Counted from the stretch's first letter, positions 8,999-17,721 are shown. The stretch is DNA of 64,000 nt from Psychrobacillus sp. FSL H8-0483 (GCF_038637725.1 NZ_CP152052.1:3789001-3853000); one strand, 5' to 3'. The notes: generated by a model from the sequence alone, not told the origin. Translations and numbers: made by a program.

Positions 8999-11131
8999 GT
9001 GAAGTTTTTATCTAATATAGTGTTGCGTTATTATAAAGCAATACTTCTTGCTTGGCTAATATTGTTCATTGTTTTAGCCGTTTTTGCTATTCGTTTACCT
9101 AGTTTATTGGAAGGGGACGGTTTTAAAGTAGATGGCGAGCATCAACAAGTGATGGCAGAGCTAACAGACACATTTGATCTCCCAGCTGAAACATTATTCG
9201 TAGTGTTTGACCAAACAACAGATGACACAATAGAAAAGACTTTAGCAAACATTGAGCGACTAAATATTGCCGAATCCATTCAATCCCCTTTGGATGATCC
9301 TTCTCTATATAAAGATCATATAGCATACGCCATGTTGCATTTTAATGCCGATACAAAGGATATGCCAGGTGTTGTAGATACATTACGTGAAACAATTGAT
9401 AACGAAAAAGGAGTCATATTAACTGGCGGTGCTGCAATTAATAAAGACATTAATAGCGCAAGTCAAAAAGATCTAGTAAATGCTGAGACAATCGGTTTAC
9501 CCATTGCAGTTATTGTACTTTTACTTGCTTTTGGAAGTGTGGTAGCTGCTTTTGTTCCCCTACTAGTGGGAATTGTAACAGTTGTCTCTACATTTGGAAT
9601 GATGACATTGTTTAGTAGTACGATGGATTTATCCATATTCGTCATGAATATTGTTCCCATGCTTGGCCTTGCACTAAGTATCGATTTTGCCCTACTTCTG
9701 ATCAACCGTTATAAAGAAGAGCTTTTGAAGCAATCCGTACACGATGCTGTTTCAACAGCTATCCAAACTGCAGGACGTTCTATTATTTTCTCTGCAATTT
9801 GTGTATTTATCGGACTAGGTGCCATGCTTGTCATGAAAGTGGAGATTTTCCAAAACATTGCACTAGGTGGTATGCTTGTCGTATTCATGGCTGTGCTAGC
9901 GTCTATCACGTTATTGCCATCCATCCTGCTTATATTGAAAGATCGTATTAATAAATGGACTATTCTACGCGTAAAACCAGGTGGTACTACTAGATGGCGG
10001 AATTTTGCCGCATTTGTGATGAAACGACCTGTGACATTAATTGTTGTGGCACTTATTATTTTAGGAATTGGGATTATTCCTATTAAAGATATGGAACTAG
10101 CTATTCCGCAAGTAGATTCATTACCAATTACGTACGATTCTCGTCAAGCGTATGAATTAATGGACAAAGAGTTTGGGTTAGGCGAAAAATCGACTGTATA
10201 TATTATCGCGGAACGAAAAGAAGGTTGGGACAATACAGAAGGCCTAGAAGAAATAAAAAAATTAGAGGTACAGTTATTAGCAGATAAAGATGTGGACACG
10301 GTTAACAGCATTTTTACTGCCAGTAAAATTTCTTCTGTCGAACAATGGGAGCAGAGCATGCAAGTTCCTGAAGTAAAAGCTCAGCTAACACCTTTAATGG
10401 AATCGTTTGTGCAGGGAGATAAATTGCTTGTTCCAGTGACACTTAATTTAAATGGTTCTTCTACTGAAGCACAGGATTGGGCTCGGGAATGGTCGGGAAA
10501 AGATGTAGGTGTCGAGATCTTGGTTGGTGGTCAACCGAAATTTAATCAAGAAATTTTCGATGAAATCTTTAATAAAGTAGGCTTATTGTTAGCAATCATT
10601 TTGGGCTCCACTTTCGTTATTCTAATGATTGCGTTCCGTTCCATTTTAATACCTTTGAAGGCCATTCTGATGAATGTGATTGGGCTTGCTTCTACTTTTG
10701 GTATACTTGTGTACATTTTTCAATATGGACATTTTGGAATAGAGGAAACGACAATTGCGTTGATCATACCGGTCATTGTATTTAGCTTAGTATTCGGATT
10801 AAGTATGGACTATGAGGTGTTCTTAATATCACGTATTCAAGAAGAATATTCGAAGCATCTAGATAATACGGCCGCAACGATTGATGGACTTACCTCTACA
10901 AGTAAGATCATTACTTCAGCAGCGTTGATTATGATTGTGATTACAGGGGCTTTTGCGTTTACAGATGTGATGCCCGTGAAGCAAATTGGTATTGGCATCG
11001 CTATTGCAGTTGCTATTGATGCATCCATTATTCGATTGTTATTAGTTCCGAGTCTAATGAAGCTACTCGGCAAATGGAATTGGTGGTTGCCATTTAGAAA
11101 AGGACCATATAAAGCTAGTAAATGGCATTAA
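8999..11131 (+). CDS. MMPL/RND-family membrane exporter (YdfJ-like)
   Basis: The 710-residue protein has two homologous halves, each with an extracytoplasmic loop and a bundle of about five to six helices (about 160-330 and 525-700). MMPL hallmarks include GLALSIDFALLLINRYKEE in the first half and VFGLSMDYEVFLISRIQEEY in the second; the Asp residues of these motifs carry the proton relay. The start is GTG with AAGGAGG 7 nt upstream. Relatives export lipids or drugs by proton motive force. The substrate here is unknown. It stands alone with its own terminator. Confidence 0.9.
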   Translation: MKFLSNIVLRYYKAILLAWLILFIVLAVFAIRLPSLLEGDGFKVDGEHQQVMAELTDTFDLPAETLFVVFDQTTDDTIEKTLANIERLNIAESIQSPLDDPSLYKDHIAYAMLHFNADTKDMPGVVDTLRETIDNEKGVILTGGAAINKDINSASQKDLVNAETIGLPIAVIVLLLAFGSVVAAFVPLLVGIVTVVSTFGMMTLFSSTMDLSIFVMNIVPMLGLALSIDFALLLINRYKEELLKQSVHDAVSTAIQTAGRSIIFSAICVFIGLGAMLVMKVEIFQNIALGGMLVVFMAVLASITLLPSILLILKDRINKWTILRVKPGGTTRWRNFAAFVMKRPVTLIVVALIILGIGIIPIKDMELAIPQVDSLPITYDSRQAYELMDKEFGLGEKSTVYIIAERKEGWDNTEGLEEIKKLEVQLLADKDVDTVNSIFTASKISSVEQWEQSMQVPEVKAQLTPLMESFVQGDKLLVPVTLNLNGSSTEAQDWAREWSGKDVGVEILVGGQPKFNQEIFDEIFNKVGLLLAIILGSTFVILMIAFRSILIPLKAILMNVIGLASTFGILVYIFQYGHFGIEETTIALIIPVIVFSLVFGLSMDYEVFLISRIQEEYSKHLDNTAATIDGLTSTSKIITSAALIMIVITGAFAFTDVMPVKQIGIGIAIAVAIDASIIRLLLVPSLMKLLGKWNWWLPFRKGPYKASKWH

Positions 11132-11137
11132 ATAGAG

Positions 11138-11176
11138 AACAGCCAAGTAGAAATGATATTCTGCTTGGCTGTTTTG
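11138..11176 (+). terminator. Terminator of the MMPL gene
   Basis: A stem of about 15 bp with one G:T pair (AACAGCCAAGTAGAA / TTCTGCTTGGCTGTT) is followed by TTG and T-rich sequence. Confidence 0.85.
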
Positions 11177-11196
11177 TTATTCACGTCGAGGAAATC

Positions 11197-11274
11197 ATCC
11201 GATTATCATCCCTTTTTATCCGATTATTCCTATTTATTATCCGATTTTGCGAGTTTATCATCCGATATCAAAAA
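11197..11274. repeat. Tandem array, 21-bp period (four units starting ATCCGAT)
   Basis: ATCCGAT recurs at 11197, 11218, 11239 and 11260, exactly 21 bp apart. The rest of each unit is T-rich and loosely conserved. It lies just beyond the MMPL terminator. Confidence 0.75.
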
Positions 11275-11313
11275 ATATCCAATAAGTCAGCGATTCCTCG
11301 ACTTATTGGATAT
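11268..11313 (-). terminator. Terminator of mhqD
   Basis: A 14-bp perfect stem (ATATCCAATAAGTC at 11275-11288 with 11300-11313) is followed on the minus strand by TTTTTT. It lies 9 bp beyond the mhqD stop. Confidence 0.85.
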
Positions 11314-11321
11314 CCCAATTA

Positions 11322-11927
11322 TCAAAATTTCGTTTTGTACCAGTCTTTTGCTGCTTGCACTTCATCTTGCGTTAACTGATGACCGAACGCATGCCAAAAC
11401 AACTCTACCTCTGCTCCAGCGTTTTGTAGTAAATCACGCAATTCCTCAGATTCTGCAGCAGGGCACATGAAATCATTTTTCCCAGCTCCAATGAATACAG
11501 GAGACCCTGAAAGTGCAGGGATTTCCACACCACGTCTCGGAACCATTGGGTGATGTAAAATCGCACCTTTTAACACATGCTCATATTCGAATAAAAGATT
11601 TCCAGCAATATTTGCACCGTTAGAATAACCAATGGCTACTACATTATCGCGATCAAACTCATAATTCTCTGCCGCTTCATCAATGAAATTTTTCAATTCC
11701 TCTGTCCGGAACTTCAAATCTTCCATATCAAATACACCTTCAGCCAGACGTTTAAAGAAACGTGGCATTCCGTTCTCTAATACGTTTCCGCAAACACTTA
11801 AAATATTCGCTGCTCCGTCTATTTCTTTACCCAATCCTACTAAATCATGCTCATTCCCACCTGTGCCATGTAAAAGCAATAATGTTGGTCGTGTTGAATC
11901 TTGGCCTTTATAGAAAACATGCTTCAT
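11322..11927 (-). CDS. mhqD: Phospholipase/carboxylesterase-family hydrolase, MhqD-like
   Basis: The 201-residue alpha/beta hydrolase has an oxyanion motif LLLLHGTGGNEHDL (about 17-30), nucleophile elbow GYSNGAN (Ser near 105), and Asp and His in GAGKNDFM and HAFGHQLT. The sequence matches B. subtilis MhqD closely from memory (NGMPRFFKRLAEG, HHPMVPRRG). MhqD is induced by quinones and other electrophiles under MhqR. The upstream promoter carries a near-consensus MhqR palindrome, supporting the assignment. Its true substrate is not established. Confidence 0.85.
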   Translation of the reverse strand: MKHVFYKGQDSTRPTLLLLHGTGGNEHDLVGLGKEIDGAANILSVCGNVLENGMPRFFKRLAEGVFDMEDLKFRTEELKNFIDEAAENYEFDRDNVVAIGYSNGANIAGNLLFEYEHVLKGAILHHPMVPRRGVEIPALSGSPVFIGAGKNDFMCPAAESEELRDLLQNAGAEVELFWHAFGHQLTQDEVQAAKDWYKTKF

Positions 11928-11944
11928 GTTAAAACTCCCTTTTA

Positions 11945-11966
11945 ATTATCTTGAATTTGAGATAAT
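11945..11966 (-). promoter_or_regulatory. Candidate MhqR operator
   Basis: The 22-bp near-perfect palindrome ATTATCTTGAA / TTTGAGATAAT differs from perfect symmetry at only a few central bases and matches the reported MhqR box (TATCTcgAatTCgAGATA type). It overlaps the -10 element and the start point of mhqD. No mhqR gene lies in the window. Confidence 0.75.
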
Positions 11967-11993
11967 TATAACGTGAATCATTTTCTAGGTCAA
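11965..11993 (-). promoter_or_regulatory. SigA promoter of mhqD
   Basis: On the minus strand, TTGACC (11988-11993) and TATAAT (11965-11970) are 17 bp apart. The strong promoter is capped by the palindromic operator, as expected for a repressed stress gene. Confidence 0.85.
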
Positions 11994-12004
11994 TTAAAGA
12001 GGAC

Positions 12005-13027
12005 TCAACTATTTGCAAGAAGTTCTTTCAGTTTCTGAGGTTCATCCACACGAATAGCAAATTCTGTTACGCTTTTTTTCATTCCCATGAATATCGTTGC
12101 TTCTATTGGTTCATGTAGATGGATAATCGCTTGTGGTACTACATCTTCAAAATCTCGGTACATAAATTGTAGTGTATCTTTACTTGGAAGTGCCGCCCCC
12201 CACTCTACTTCTTTCAACATGTTGAGTGGAACAACCATTCGAGCTGTAAGACCCTGGGTAATGTAGAGTTTTCCATTCTTTATTTCTAATGGGTGCAGTC
12301 TAGTAATTTGAATACCTGCTAGAAAGAAAAAGACCGAGTATATATTAAATATAAGTAGAATAATTGATAGGACGATTGATTTTTCATGCAGCCACCAATG
12401 AAGACCAATTGTTTCAATTACAATTGCGTGGATTAGCATTATGTTGAACGCTACAGCACTAGTCTTTACATGCATGGTTACTACACCAGCGTGGCTCGGT
12501 GCTTTCTTTTTCCAAGTAAAAAATGCATAATACATCATTAGAAATTCGGACATGACAATTCGAATAAAAATATTTTTCGTTACTACTTTTTCTACGGTAG
12601 GTAGCAGACTGTATATAGCGCCCTCATTCATTTCTGTCATTTGTTTTCGAATTAGCGGGACTTTCCAAATGACTAAAAATAACAACCCAAGTTCTGCTAG
12701 TACCAGTAAAACCTCCACTGCAATTCCTGCATAAAGGATTCCTGCAAAAGGTGCAAACAATTCGGACGGAATTAAGAACCGAGCAATTACTAACCAAGCG
12801 ACCATTAGTCCGATCGTTTGTTTAATAGAGATTTTAAATGCAGCATAAAAGAGGAGTGGTGCTATAATTGCTAAGTCTATTAGGGAGCCAATCGCAGCAC
12901 TACTTGTTACTTGAAGAGATAAAAAGTCTGGAACGCTTGATTGATACAAAAGAAAATTAGTTACAAGTACTAGAAGAAGAAAAGCAATAGCTAAATTGGC
13001 TACACGCGTTTTACGGTATACCATCAT
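12005..13027 (-). CDS. Multi-pass membrane protein of unknown function
   Basis: I do not recognise the family. The 340-residue protein has about seven hydrophobic segments (about 10-30, 45-65, 72-90, 95-122, 155-172, 190-210, 218-242), then a soluble tail of about 90 residues with alternating beta pattern (LEIKNGKLYITQGL...), which could be a PH-like domain. The start is one of two adjacent ATG codons behind GGGAG. It is encoded on the same strand as, and upstream of, mhqD, but mhqD has its own promoter between them. Confidence 0.7.
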   Translation of the reverse strand: MMVYRKTRVANLAIAFLLLVLVTNFLLYQSSVPDFLSLQVTSSAAIGSLIDLAIIAPLLFYAAFKISIKQTIGLMVAWLVIARFLIPSELFAPFAGILYAGIAVEVLLVLAELGLLFLVIWKVPLIRKQMTEMNEGAIYSLLPTVEKVVTKNIFIRIVMSEFLMMYYAFFTWKKKAPSHAGVVTMHVKTSAVAFNIMLIHAIVIETIGLHWWLHEKSIVLSIILLIFNIYSVFFFLAGIQITRLHPLEIKNGKLYITQGLTARMVVPLNMLKEVEWGAALPSKDTLQFMYRDFEDVVPQAIIHLHEPIEATIFMGMKKSVTEFAIRVDEPQKLKELLANS

Positions 13028-13183
13028 AAATTCTCCCTTCTTAATTCATACTTCTATTATAACTTTTCGTATTTTTAAGACACCAGTATAACATTCAGAA
13101 AAATGTGATAAAAATGTGACGAATAAATAAAGGGCTGTTCACAAAAATCAATGTACACCGACTTTTATAAGCAACCCCATTTT

Positions 13184-14356
13184 TTATATTATATTCTTCG
13201 TACCCTTCCACATTATCGATCCAATCATCGTAATAACCAGGACAATTAATCCTAAAATAAACGGATAAATAATATGCACATCATATAATAGTCCAGCAAG
13301 TAATGGACCTAATACATTTCCAATACTCATATACGCATTATTCATTCCCATGGCAAATCCTTGTTCCTTCCCTGCTAACTTCGATATTAGCGTCGTAAGC
13401 ACAGGGCGTAAAATAGAAGTGGATAGGAAGATAATCATTGTAATAGCAAAGAAAAATGTATAGCTAGAAGCTAAAATGGAAAGTAAAAATCCAAAAGCTG
13501 TGATACCTAAAAATATTCTTAATACATTTGCTTCGCCGAATCGACGAACAGCCCAATCAACAGCAAATAGCTGCACAATTACACTGACAATTCCAGTAGC
13601 TGTAACCATCAAAGCGATGTCTTGTGGAGACGCTCCAAATTGATTATCTACAAACAGTCCAAGAACCGATTCATATGCCATTAAACCAAAACTCATCACT
13701 AATGTAATCACTAGCGGGATAAAATATGGCTTTTTAAATGATTGAACGATCTCTTTTACCATTGGCTCTGGTTTAGTTTCAGTAACTAGACTGTCTTCCG
13801 GTTTACTTTCCTTTAGTAAGAAAGTCGAAAAGATTACAGCCGCAACTCCTACAATGGCCGAAATAAGGAGCGGCATTTTCAATCCGTACTCTGCTAAAAA
13901 TCCACCTATTCCAGGACCAATAACAATACCAAGTGACATCGAAGCAGAAATATAACTATTTCCTTTTGCACGTTGGTCCATTGTCGTAATATCTGCTACA
14001 TAAGCAAAGATAGCGGGAATTAATAATGCTGCTCCAACACCACCTATTACACGTGATATATATAAAATACTGACCGTATCGGAGAGATAAAAAACAAACA
14101 TAGATAAGGCGAGCCCACTTAGACCTGCAATAATCATGATTCTTCTTCCGTATTTATCTGCCCACTTCCCTCCAATTGGTGACATTACTAGCTGGGCTCC
14201 AGCAAATATCGCTATCATAAGCCCGGCAGCAGTCCCGCCTTGCCCAATTGATTTTAGATAAGCAGGCAGAATTGGAATGATAATCCCAAAACTCGCCACT
14301 GCAATAAACATATTGATCATCAGTATAAACAATTTCTTTCTTTGATCACTTGTCAT
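13184..14356 (-). CDS. MFS multidrug efflux transporter (DHA1, Bmr/NorA-like)
   Basis: The 390-residue protein has 12 predicted membrane helices. MFS motif A is present as GGKWADKYGRR (about 61-71 from this start) and the antiporter-type motif C as SMSLGIVIGPGIGGFLAEYG. These mark the proton-driven drug:H+ antiporter family 1. The start is ATG at 14356 with TAGGAG 7 nt upstream; an upstream extension in the same frame lacks a site. Substrates cannot be predicted. No regulator is adjacent. Confidence 0.88.
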   Translation of the reverse strand: MTSDQRKKLFILMINMFIAVASFGIIIPILPAYLKSIGQGGTAAGLMIAIFAGAQLVMSPIGGKWADKYGRRIMIIAGLSGLALSMFVFYLSDTVSILYISRVIGGVGAALLIPAIFAYVADITTMDQRAKGNSYISASMSLGIVIGPGIGGFLAEYGLKMPLLISAIVGVAAVIFSTFLLKESKPEDSLVTETKPEPMVKEIVQSFKKPYFIPLVITLVMSFGLMAYESVLGLFVDNQFGASPQDIALMVTATGIVSVIVQLFAVDWAVRRFGEANVLRIFLGITAFGFLLSILASSYTFFFAITMIIFLSTSILRPVLTTLISKLAGKEQGFAMGMNNAYMSIGNVLGPLLAGLLYDVHIIYPFILGLIVLVITMIGSIMWKGTKNII

Positions 14357-14505
14357 ATAACTACTCCTATTCAAAAAACTAACATGCTTGGAACAGAGTA
14401 ACATGGTTTTACGCTCTTAACAACAATCTAACGCCTATTACTCCAAAAAAATCTAACTAGTTCTTACGTTACACAAATAATAGAAGTATTCATAGATTAA
14501 ATGTA

Positions 14506-14623
14506 GGCTCTGTTAAATTAGGCTGTTGTTTTTAGAAGAATATATTTTGTGACGAAGATCCGCAAGACTCCTGCGGAAAGCAAGTAGGTTTTCGTCCATA
14601 ACAACATGATCGTTTAACAGCGC
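14506..14623 (+). repeat. MITE-like element, 118 bp, with terminal inverted repeats
   Basis: The ends GGCTCTGTTAAA and TTTAACAGCGC form imperfect terminal inverted repeats. Inside is GACTCCTGCGGAAAGC, shared with other elements of this window. It is an internally deleted relative of the element at 31202-31440 (reverse complement). It has no coding capacity. Confidence 0.7.
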
Positions 14624-14628
14624 ATAAA

Positions 14629-14678
14629 TGAAAAGAACCGAAGTAACAAGAATGAGTTATCCCGTTATTTCGGTTCCT
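14629..14678 (-). terminator. Terminator of the DUF3221 gene
   Basis: GAACCGAAATAAC pairs with GTTACTTCGGTTC (one G:T pair) and is followed by TTTTC on the minus strand, just past the stop at 14685. Confidence 0.75.
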
Positions 14679-14684
14679 TTACTA

Positions 14685-15062
14685 TTATTCATTTAGTTTT
14701 TCAAGCGTTTTTGCTGACCCTTGCATTGGATAAGACTCTGCAAGTGATTCATACCCTACTTTCACTTCATCATAAAGCTCTAACTTATTCCGTTGATCCA
14801 TCGTCAATGAAAACCAAGTTGCATCTTTTCCAGTGTCAATTGCTTCTTGGACTGAAAGGTCTTTTGCTTCCTCTACCGTCAAATCACTCACGACTAAAAT
14901 ACTTCCGTTATCTTCCATATCTACAATAAGACCTGTAATGTAGCCAGTCGGCTGAGCTTGGGTTGGATTGTCTTCGAAAAACTGCATAATAAAATAAAAC
15001 GTGGATCCAATAGCAATGAAGAGAACTGCTAAAATTATTCCTACAGTGTATTTCCCTCTCAT
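14685..15062 (-). CDS. DUF3221 (YobA-like) membrane-anchored protein
   Basis: The 125-residue protein has an N-terminal membrane segment (about 6-28) and an exported domain. The domain has GYITGLIVDMEDNGSILVV and an ending YDEVKVGYESLAESYPMQG, the hallmark of DUF3221, whose members are short lipoproteins or anchored proteins of Bacillales of unknown function. There is no lipobox cysteine. The ATG follows AAGGAGG. It lies 12 bp behind the next gene upstream and forms an operon with it. Confidence 0.8.
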   Translation of the reverse strand: MRGKYTVGIILAVLFIAIGSTFYFIMQFFEDNPTQAQPTGYITGLIVDMEDNGSILVVSDLTVEEAKDLSVQEAIDTGKDATWFSLTMDQRNKLELYDEVKVGYESLAESYPMQGSAKTLEKLNE

Positions 15063-15074
15063 ACTGGAACCTCC

Positions 15075-15548
15075 TTATCTTATACCAACTCGGCGGAAAC
15101 CTTCTGCTAATAGATATGCCTTTGCTTCATCATATGAACCAAAGCTTTCTTCTAGGTTGTAGCCATGATAGATATTCCATAACGTATCCTCTTGTAATAA
15201 TGTTAACTTCGAATCTTCTTTGTTTTTCCACTCTTCTTCAATCTCTTCATCTACAAGTTCTTCTTCCTCTGTAGCTAAATAAGCAATGGAGTCTTTAATC
15301 AATTTTCTTAATTCATCAGCAGAAGCTTCACGGATATTCAAAAGCCCTTTGTCATCGGCTTCTTCATATTGTGGAAGATCTCCAACATATACAAACCCGT
15401 TCCCATTTGGATGAAGATGATAAATCACCGTTGTTTTTTCATATAAACTCTTTTCATAATGGTAATTCACTCGTTTCAGGGATACTTCTTTACGAGTTAA
15501 CTCTGGAAATTCTTGAATAATTGCTTCTTTTTCTTCAAATGTTAGCAT
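15075..15548 (-). CDS. Conserved hypothetical acidic protein
   Basis: The 157-residue soluble protein has no signal peptide. I do not recognise it. The middle carries TVIYHLHPNGNGFVYVGDL, followed by a very acidic stretch (about 110-125, EEEELVDEEIEEE), then a C-terminal helix pair ending in AYLLAEGFRRVGIR. The ATG has AGAGGAA upstream. It is the first gene of a pair with the DUF3221 gene. Confidence 0.65.
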   Translation of the reverse strand: MLTFEEKEAIIQEFPELTRKEVSLKRVNYHYEKSLYEKTTVIYHLHPNGNGFVYVGDLPQYEEADDKGLLNIREASADELRKLIKDSIAYLATEEEELVDEEIEEEWKNKEDSKLTLLQEDTLWNIYHGYNLEESFGSYDEAKAYLLAEGFRRVGIR

Positions 15549-15600
15549 GTGATTCCTCTTTCTTTACGTTGTTTTTCATTTGTCTAGTATACCATACTCT

Positions 15601-15693
15601 CTACCCTCTTCGAGTCCACCATTCAGAAACAATGATGAAGCAAATAACTACTGCAATCGCAACTGCAAAAAACCATTCTGGTAAGCCACTCAA
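15601..15693 (-). CDS. 30-residue single-pass membrane microprotein, coupled to dipeptidase
   Basis: This small frame starts at TTG 15693, with GGAGG 7 nt upstream (GGAGGAACAAAATTG), and ends with TAG at 15601. The peptide begins MSGLPEWFFAVAIAV and ends SEWWTRRG: one hydrophobic helix (about 7-23) capped by tryptophans and arginines. Its TTG overlaps the dipeptidase TGA stop (TTGA), which suggests translational coupling. The ribosome site, overlap and clean membrane topology argue for a real gene. No function is known. Confidence 0.6.
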   Translation of the reverse strand: MSGLPEWFFAVAIAVVICFIIVSEWWTRRG

Positions 15694-16640
15694 TTTTGTT
15701 CCTCCTTGCTAATTCGCTTTACAAATCGTCCAAAATTTTGCGCTGTAAATCCTTCTACTTCTTTCGTAGAATAGGTCTTTATTAGCTGCTTCACTAAATT
15801 TTGCGTTTTAGAAGCATCCTCAAGTCCTGTGATAAACTCTCCGATTCCATCAAAGTCTGAACCCAATCCTATCAGATGTTTCCCCCCAAGAGAAGTGATA
15901 TGATCAATATGCTCCACTAAGTCTTGAATTTCTACAGGCTTTTTAAAATGGTTAATAAACTGTGGATAGTACACGACATGAATAGGGGAATCTTTTTCGA
16001 TTAATGCTTTTATTTGTTTATCCGTTAAATTTCTTGATGAATCACATATTGCACGTGCATTCGAATGGCTTGCCATCAACCACTTTGCTTTTGGCAGCAC
16101 ATCCCAAAAAGACTTTTCACTCAAATGAGAGACATCAATAATAATGTTTTGTTCGTTCAAAAACTCTACTACTTCTTCTCCAAAAGAGGTTAAGCCAGTA
16201 CCAGAAATCTCCGAAGCACCATCTGCCACCTCATTTGCTCCATTCCATGTTAGCCCCACTAATTTTACGCCATGAGCTAATAAAAACTTAAGCCTTAGCA
16301 TATCTCCGTCAATCATATCTAAACCTTCTAAAGATAATACAGCTCCAATTTGTCCCTCTTTTAATGTTTCAAGCTGTTCCCACTCGTAAATCGCAACAAC
16401 ATTTTCATGCTTCCCTATAATCTCTGTATGAAAAAACTCGATCTGACGCATAGCCTCTAGAAATAGCTTTTCTTTCGGAAAGCCCTCCGAAACAAACACT
16501 GCAAACAATTGAAGAGCCACTTCTCCTGCCTCTAAAGCAATTTTATTTGCTTGTAACAAAGAAGAATTCGTAAAAGATAATGGAGACTCTGCTCTAGCTA
16601 ATTTGTACAGTACATCACAATGCAAATCATATACTTTCAA
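15690..16640 (-). CDS. Membrane-dipeptidase family (renal dipeptidase-type) metallopeptidase
   Basis: The 316-residue protein belongs to peptidase family M19. Metal-site motifs are visible: DLHCDVLYKL at the N-terminus, VGLTWNG, IIDVSHLSE with SHSNAR soon after, and IGLGSDFDGI near 245. These enzymes hydrolyse dipeptides with a binuclear zinc site. The best start is TTG at 16640, eight bases after GGAGG; an in-frame TTG 39 bp upstream has no site. It overlaps the following microprotein gene by 3 bp. Confidence 0.88.
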   Translation of the reverse strand: MKVYDLHCDVLYKLARAESPLSFTNSSLLQANKIALEAGEVALQLFAVFVSEGFPKEKLFLEAMRQIEFFHTEIIGKHENVVAIYEWEQLETLKEGQIGAVLSLEGLDMIDGDMLRLKFLLAHGVKLVGLTWNGANEVADGASEISGTGLTSFGEEVVEFLNEQNIIIDVSHLSEKSFWDVLPKAKWLMASHSNARAICDSSRNLTDKQIKALIEKDSPIHVVYYPQFINHFKKPVEIQDLVEHIDHITSLGGKHLIGLGSDFDGIGEFITGLEDASKTQNLVKQLIKTYSTKEVEGFTAQNFGRFVKRISKEEQN

Positions 16641-16704
16641 ATTTTTGTCCTCCTCAAATAAAACCGGTACTCTTATCAAAGAGTGTCCGGTTCAATCTTA
16701 AACA

Positions 16705-17205
16705 TTATTCAGGTGCTTCTCCAGAAAAAGCCAACCATTCTTCTCTCGACGGTCCATACATTCCTGGAACATTTAATCCTGCTTGACGCATAAGTACAGT
16801 TATCTGTCCTCTATGGTGTGTTTGATGGGATGTTAGAATGTGTAGAATATTTGCAACCGTCCACGTTTGACCATACATATCTTTTTCTTCTAGAAGTGTT
16901 TCGTCCGTCCATTGTTCCTTTATTGCTTGAACCATCGCATTACTAGACTCTTTATAAGCTTCTGCCATTTCTTGAGCAGTTGCTGGTTGAGGTGCGTCAT
17001 GAGGAGTTGCAGAGAATTGTAATCCTGTTTTTCCAATCATTTCATCGATAGTAACAACTAGATGCCACGCAAGTTTCCCTAATGTTCTACCTTCTTCATA
17101 TACTTTTTGTTTTAATGATTCATCTGTTAATGTATTAAAAATTTTAAATGTAGAGTCACTTTCGTGTTTCCAGTTCGTTAAAAAGTCTTCCAGTTTTCTT
17201 ATCAT
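16705..17205 (-). CDS. DinB/YfiT-family putative metal-dependent enzyme
   Basis: The 166-residue protein has the four-helix DinB fold with the three-histidine metal site: His in KLAWHLV (about 48) and a later HQTHHRGQ pair (about 133-137). Family members include thiol-dependent transferases (bacillithiol S-transferases in Bacilli) and many of unknown role. The ATG has GGAGG 8 nt upstream. It lies 64 bp upstream of the dipeptidase on the same strand. A thiol-transferase role is inference. Confidence 0.85.
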   Translation of the reverse strand: MIRKLEDFLTNWKHESDSTFKIFNTLTDESLKQKVYEEGRTLGKLAWHLVVTIDEMIGKTGLQFSATPHDAPQPATAQEMAEAYKESSNAMVQAIKEQWTDETLLEEKDMYGQTWTVANILHILTSHQTHHRGQITVLMRQAGLNVPGMYGPSREEWLAFSGEAPE

Positions 17206-17337
17206 GTTAATTCCTCCATTTAGATTATAAGTTATATTTCGTTATTTCATATGTGAAATCCTGCTTTCCAACAATTTTCTTCTGAATAGATATTAATCCA
17301 CAAATATGGTAGACTACAGGATAGACAATAAGAGGAC

Positions 17338-17721
17338 GTGAGCGAATTGATTAAAATTGAATTACCAAAACCAACTGTAACCATTACCCAACGTGAACAA
17401 GTACGCAACGAAGGTGACCTTGAAATCCCATCAATTTATGGATTTATTGACTTCCACCAAATCCCACGTGATAAAGGCGGCATCTTTATGTTTTTCAACA
17501 AAAATGATGAGCTATTGTTCGTAGGAAAAGCACGTAAAATTAGACAACGTATTAAAAAGCATTTTGAAGACAATGTTTCACCGATGATTAAACATCGTGA
17601 TGAAGTTTACAAAATCAGCGTAAGTATCGTGGAAGAAGCAATGGATCGTGAAATTTATGAAACATATGCAATTAATACTTTAAAAGCAAAATATAACATC
17701 GATAAAGCATTTTTTAAATAA
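17338..17721 (+). CDS. GIY-YIG nuclease-family protein
   Basis: The protein of up to 127 residues has a compact GIY-YIG-like domain from about residue 47: GGIFMFFNKNDELLFVGKA, then RKIRQRIKKHF, and a Glu in REIYETYAINTLKAKYN. The two motif tyrosines are replaced (GIF and FVG), so catalysis is uncertain; RecA-associated or UvrC-like relatives use tyrosines there. The start is uncertain: GTG at 17338 abuts AAGAGGA, while TTG at 17347 has better spacing. It stands alone with a terminator. Confidence 0.8.
   Translation: MSELIKIELPKPTVTITQREQVRNEGDLEIPSIYGFIDFHQIPRDKGGIFMFFNKNDELLFVGKARKIRQRIKKHFEDNVSPMIKHRDEVYKISVSIVEEAMDREIYETYAINTLKAKYNIDKAFFK

Noticed and set aside
11122-11379. Open frames with a repetitive IIRxxxF pattern after the MMPL gene
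   Set aside because: The protein repeat is only the translation of the 21-bp DNA array (seven codons per unit).
13133-13183. Insertion-sequence end (AGGGCTGTTCACAAAA)
   Set aside because: Only one short end-like word is present, with no partner repeat or transposase fragment nearby.
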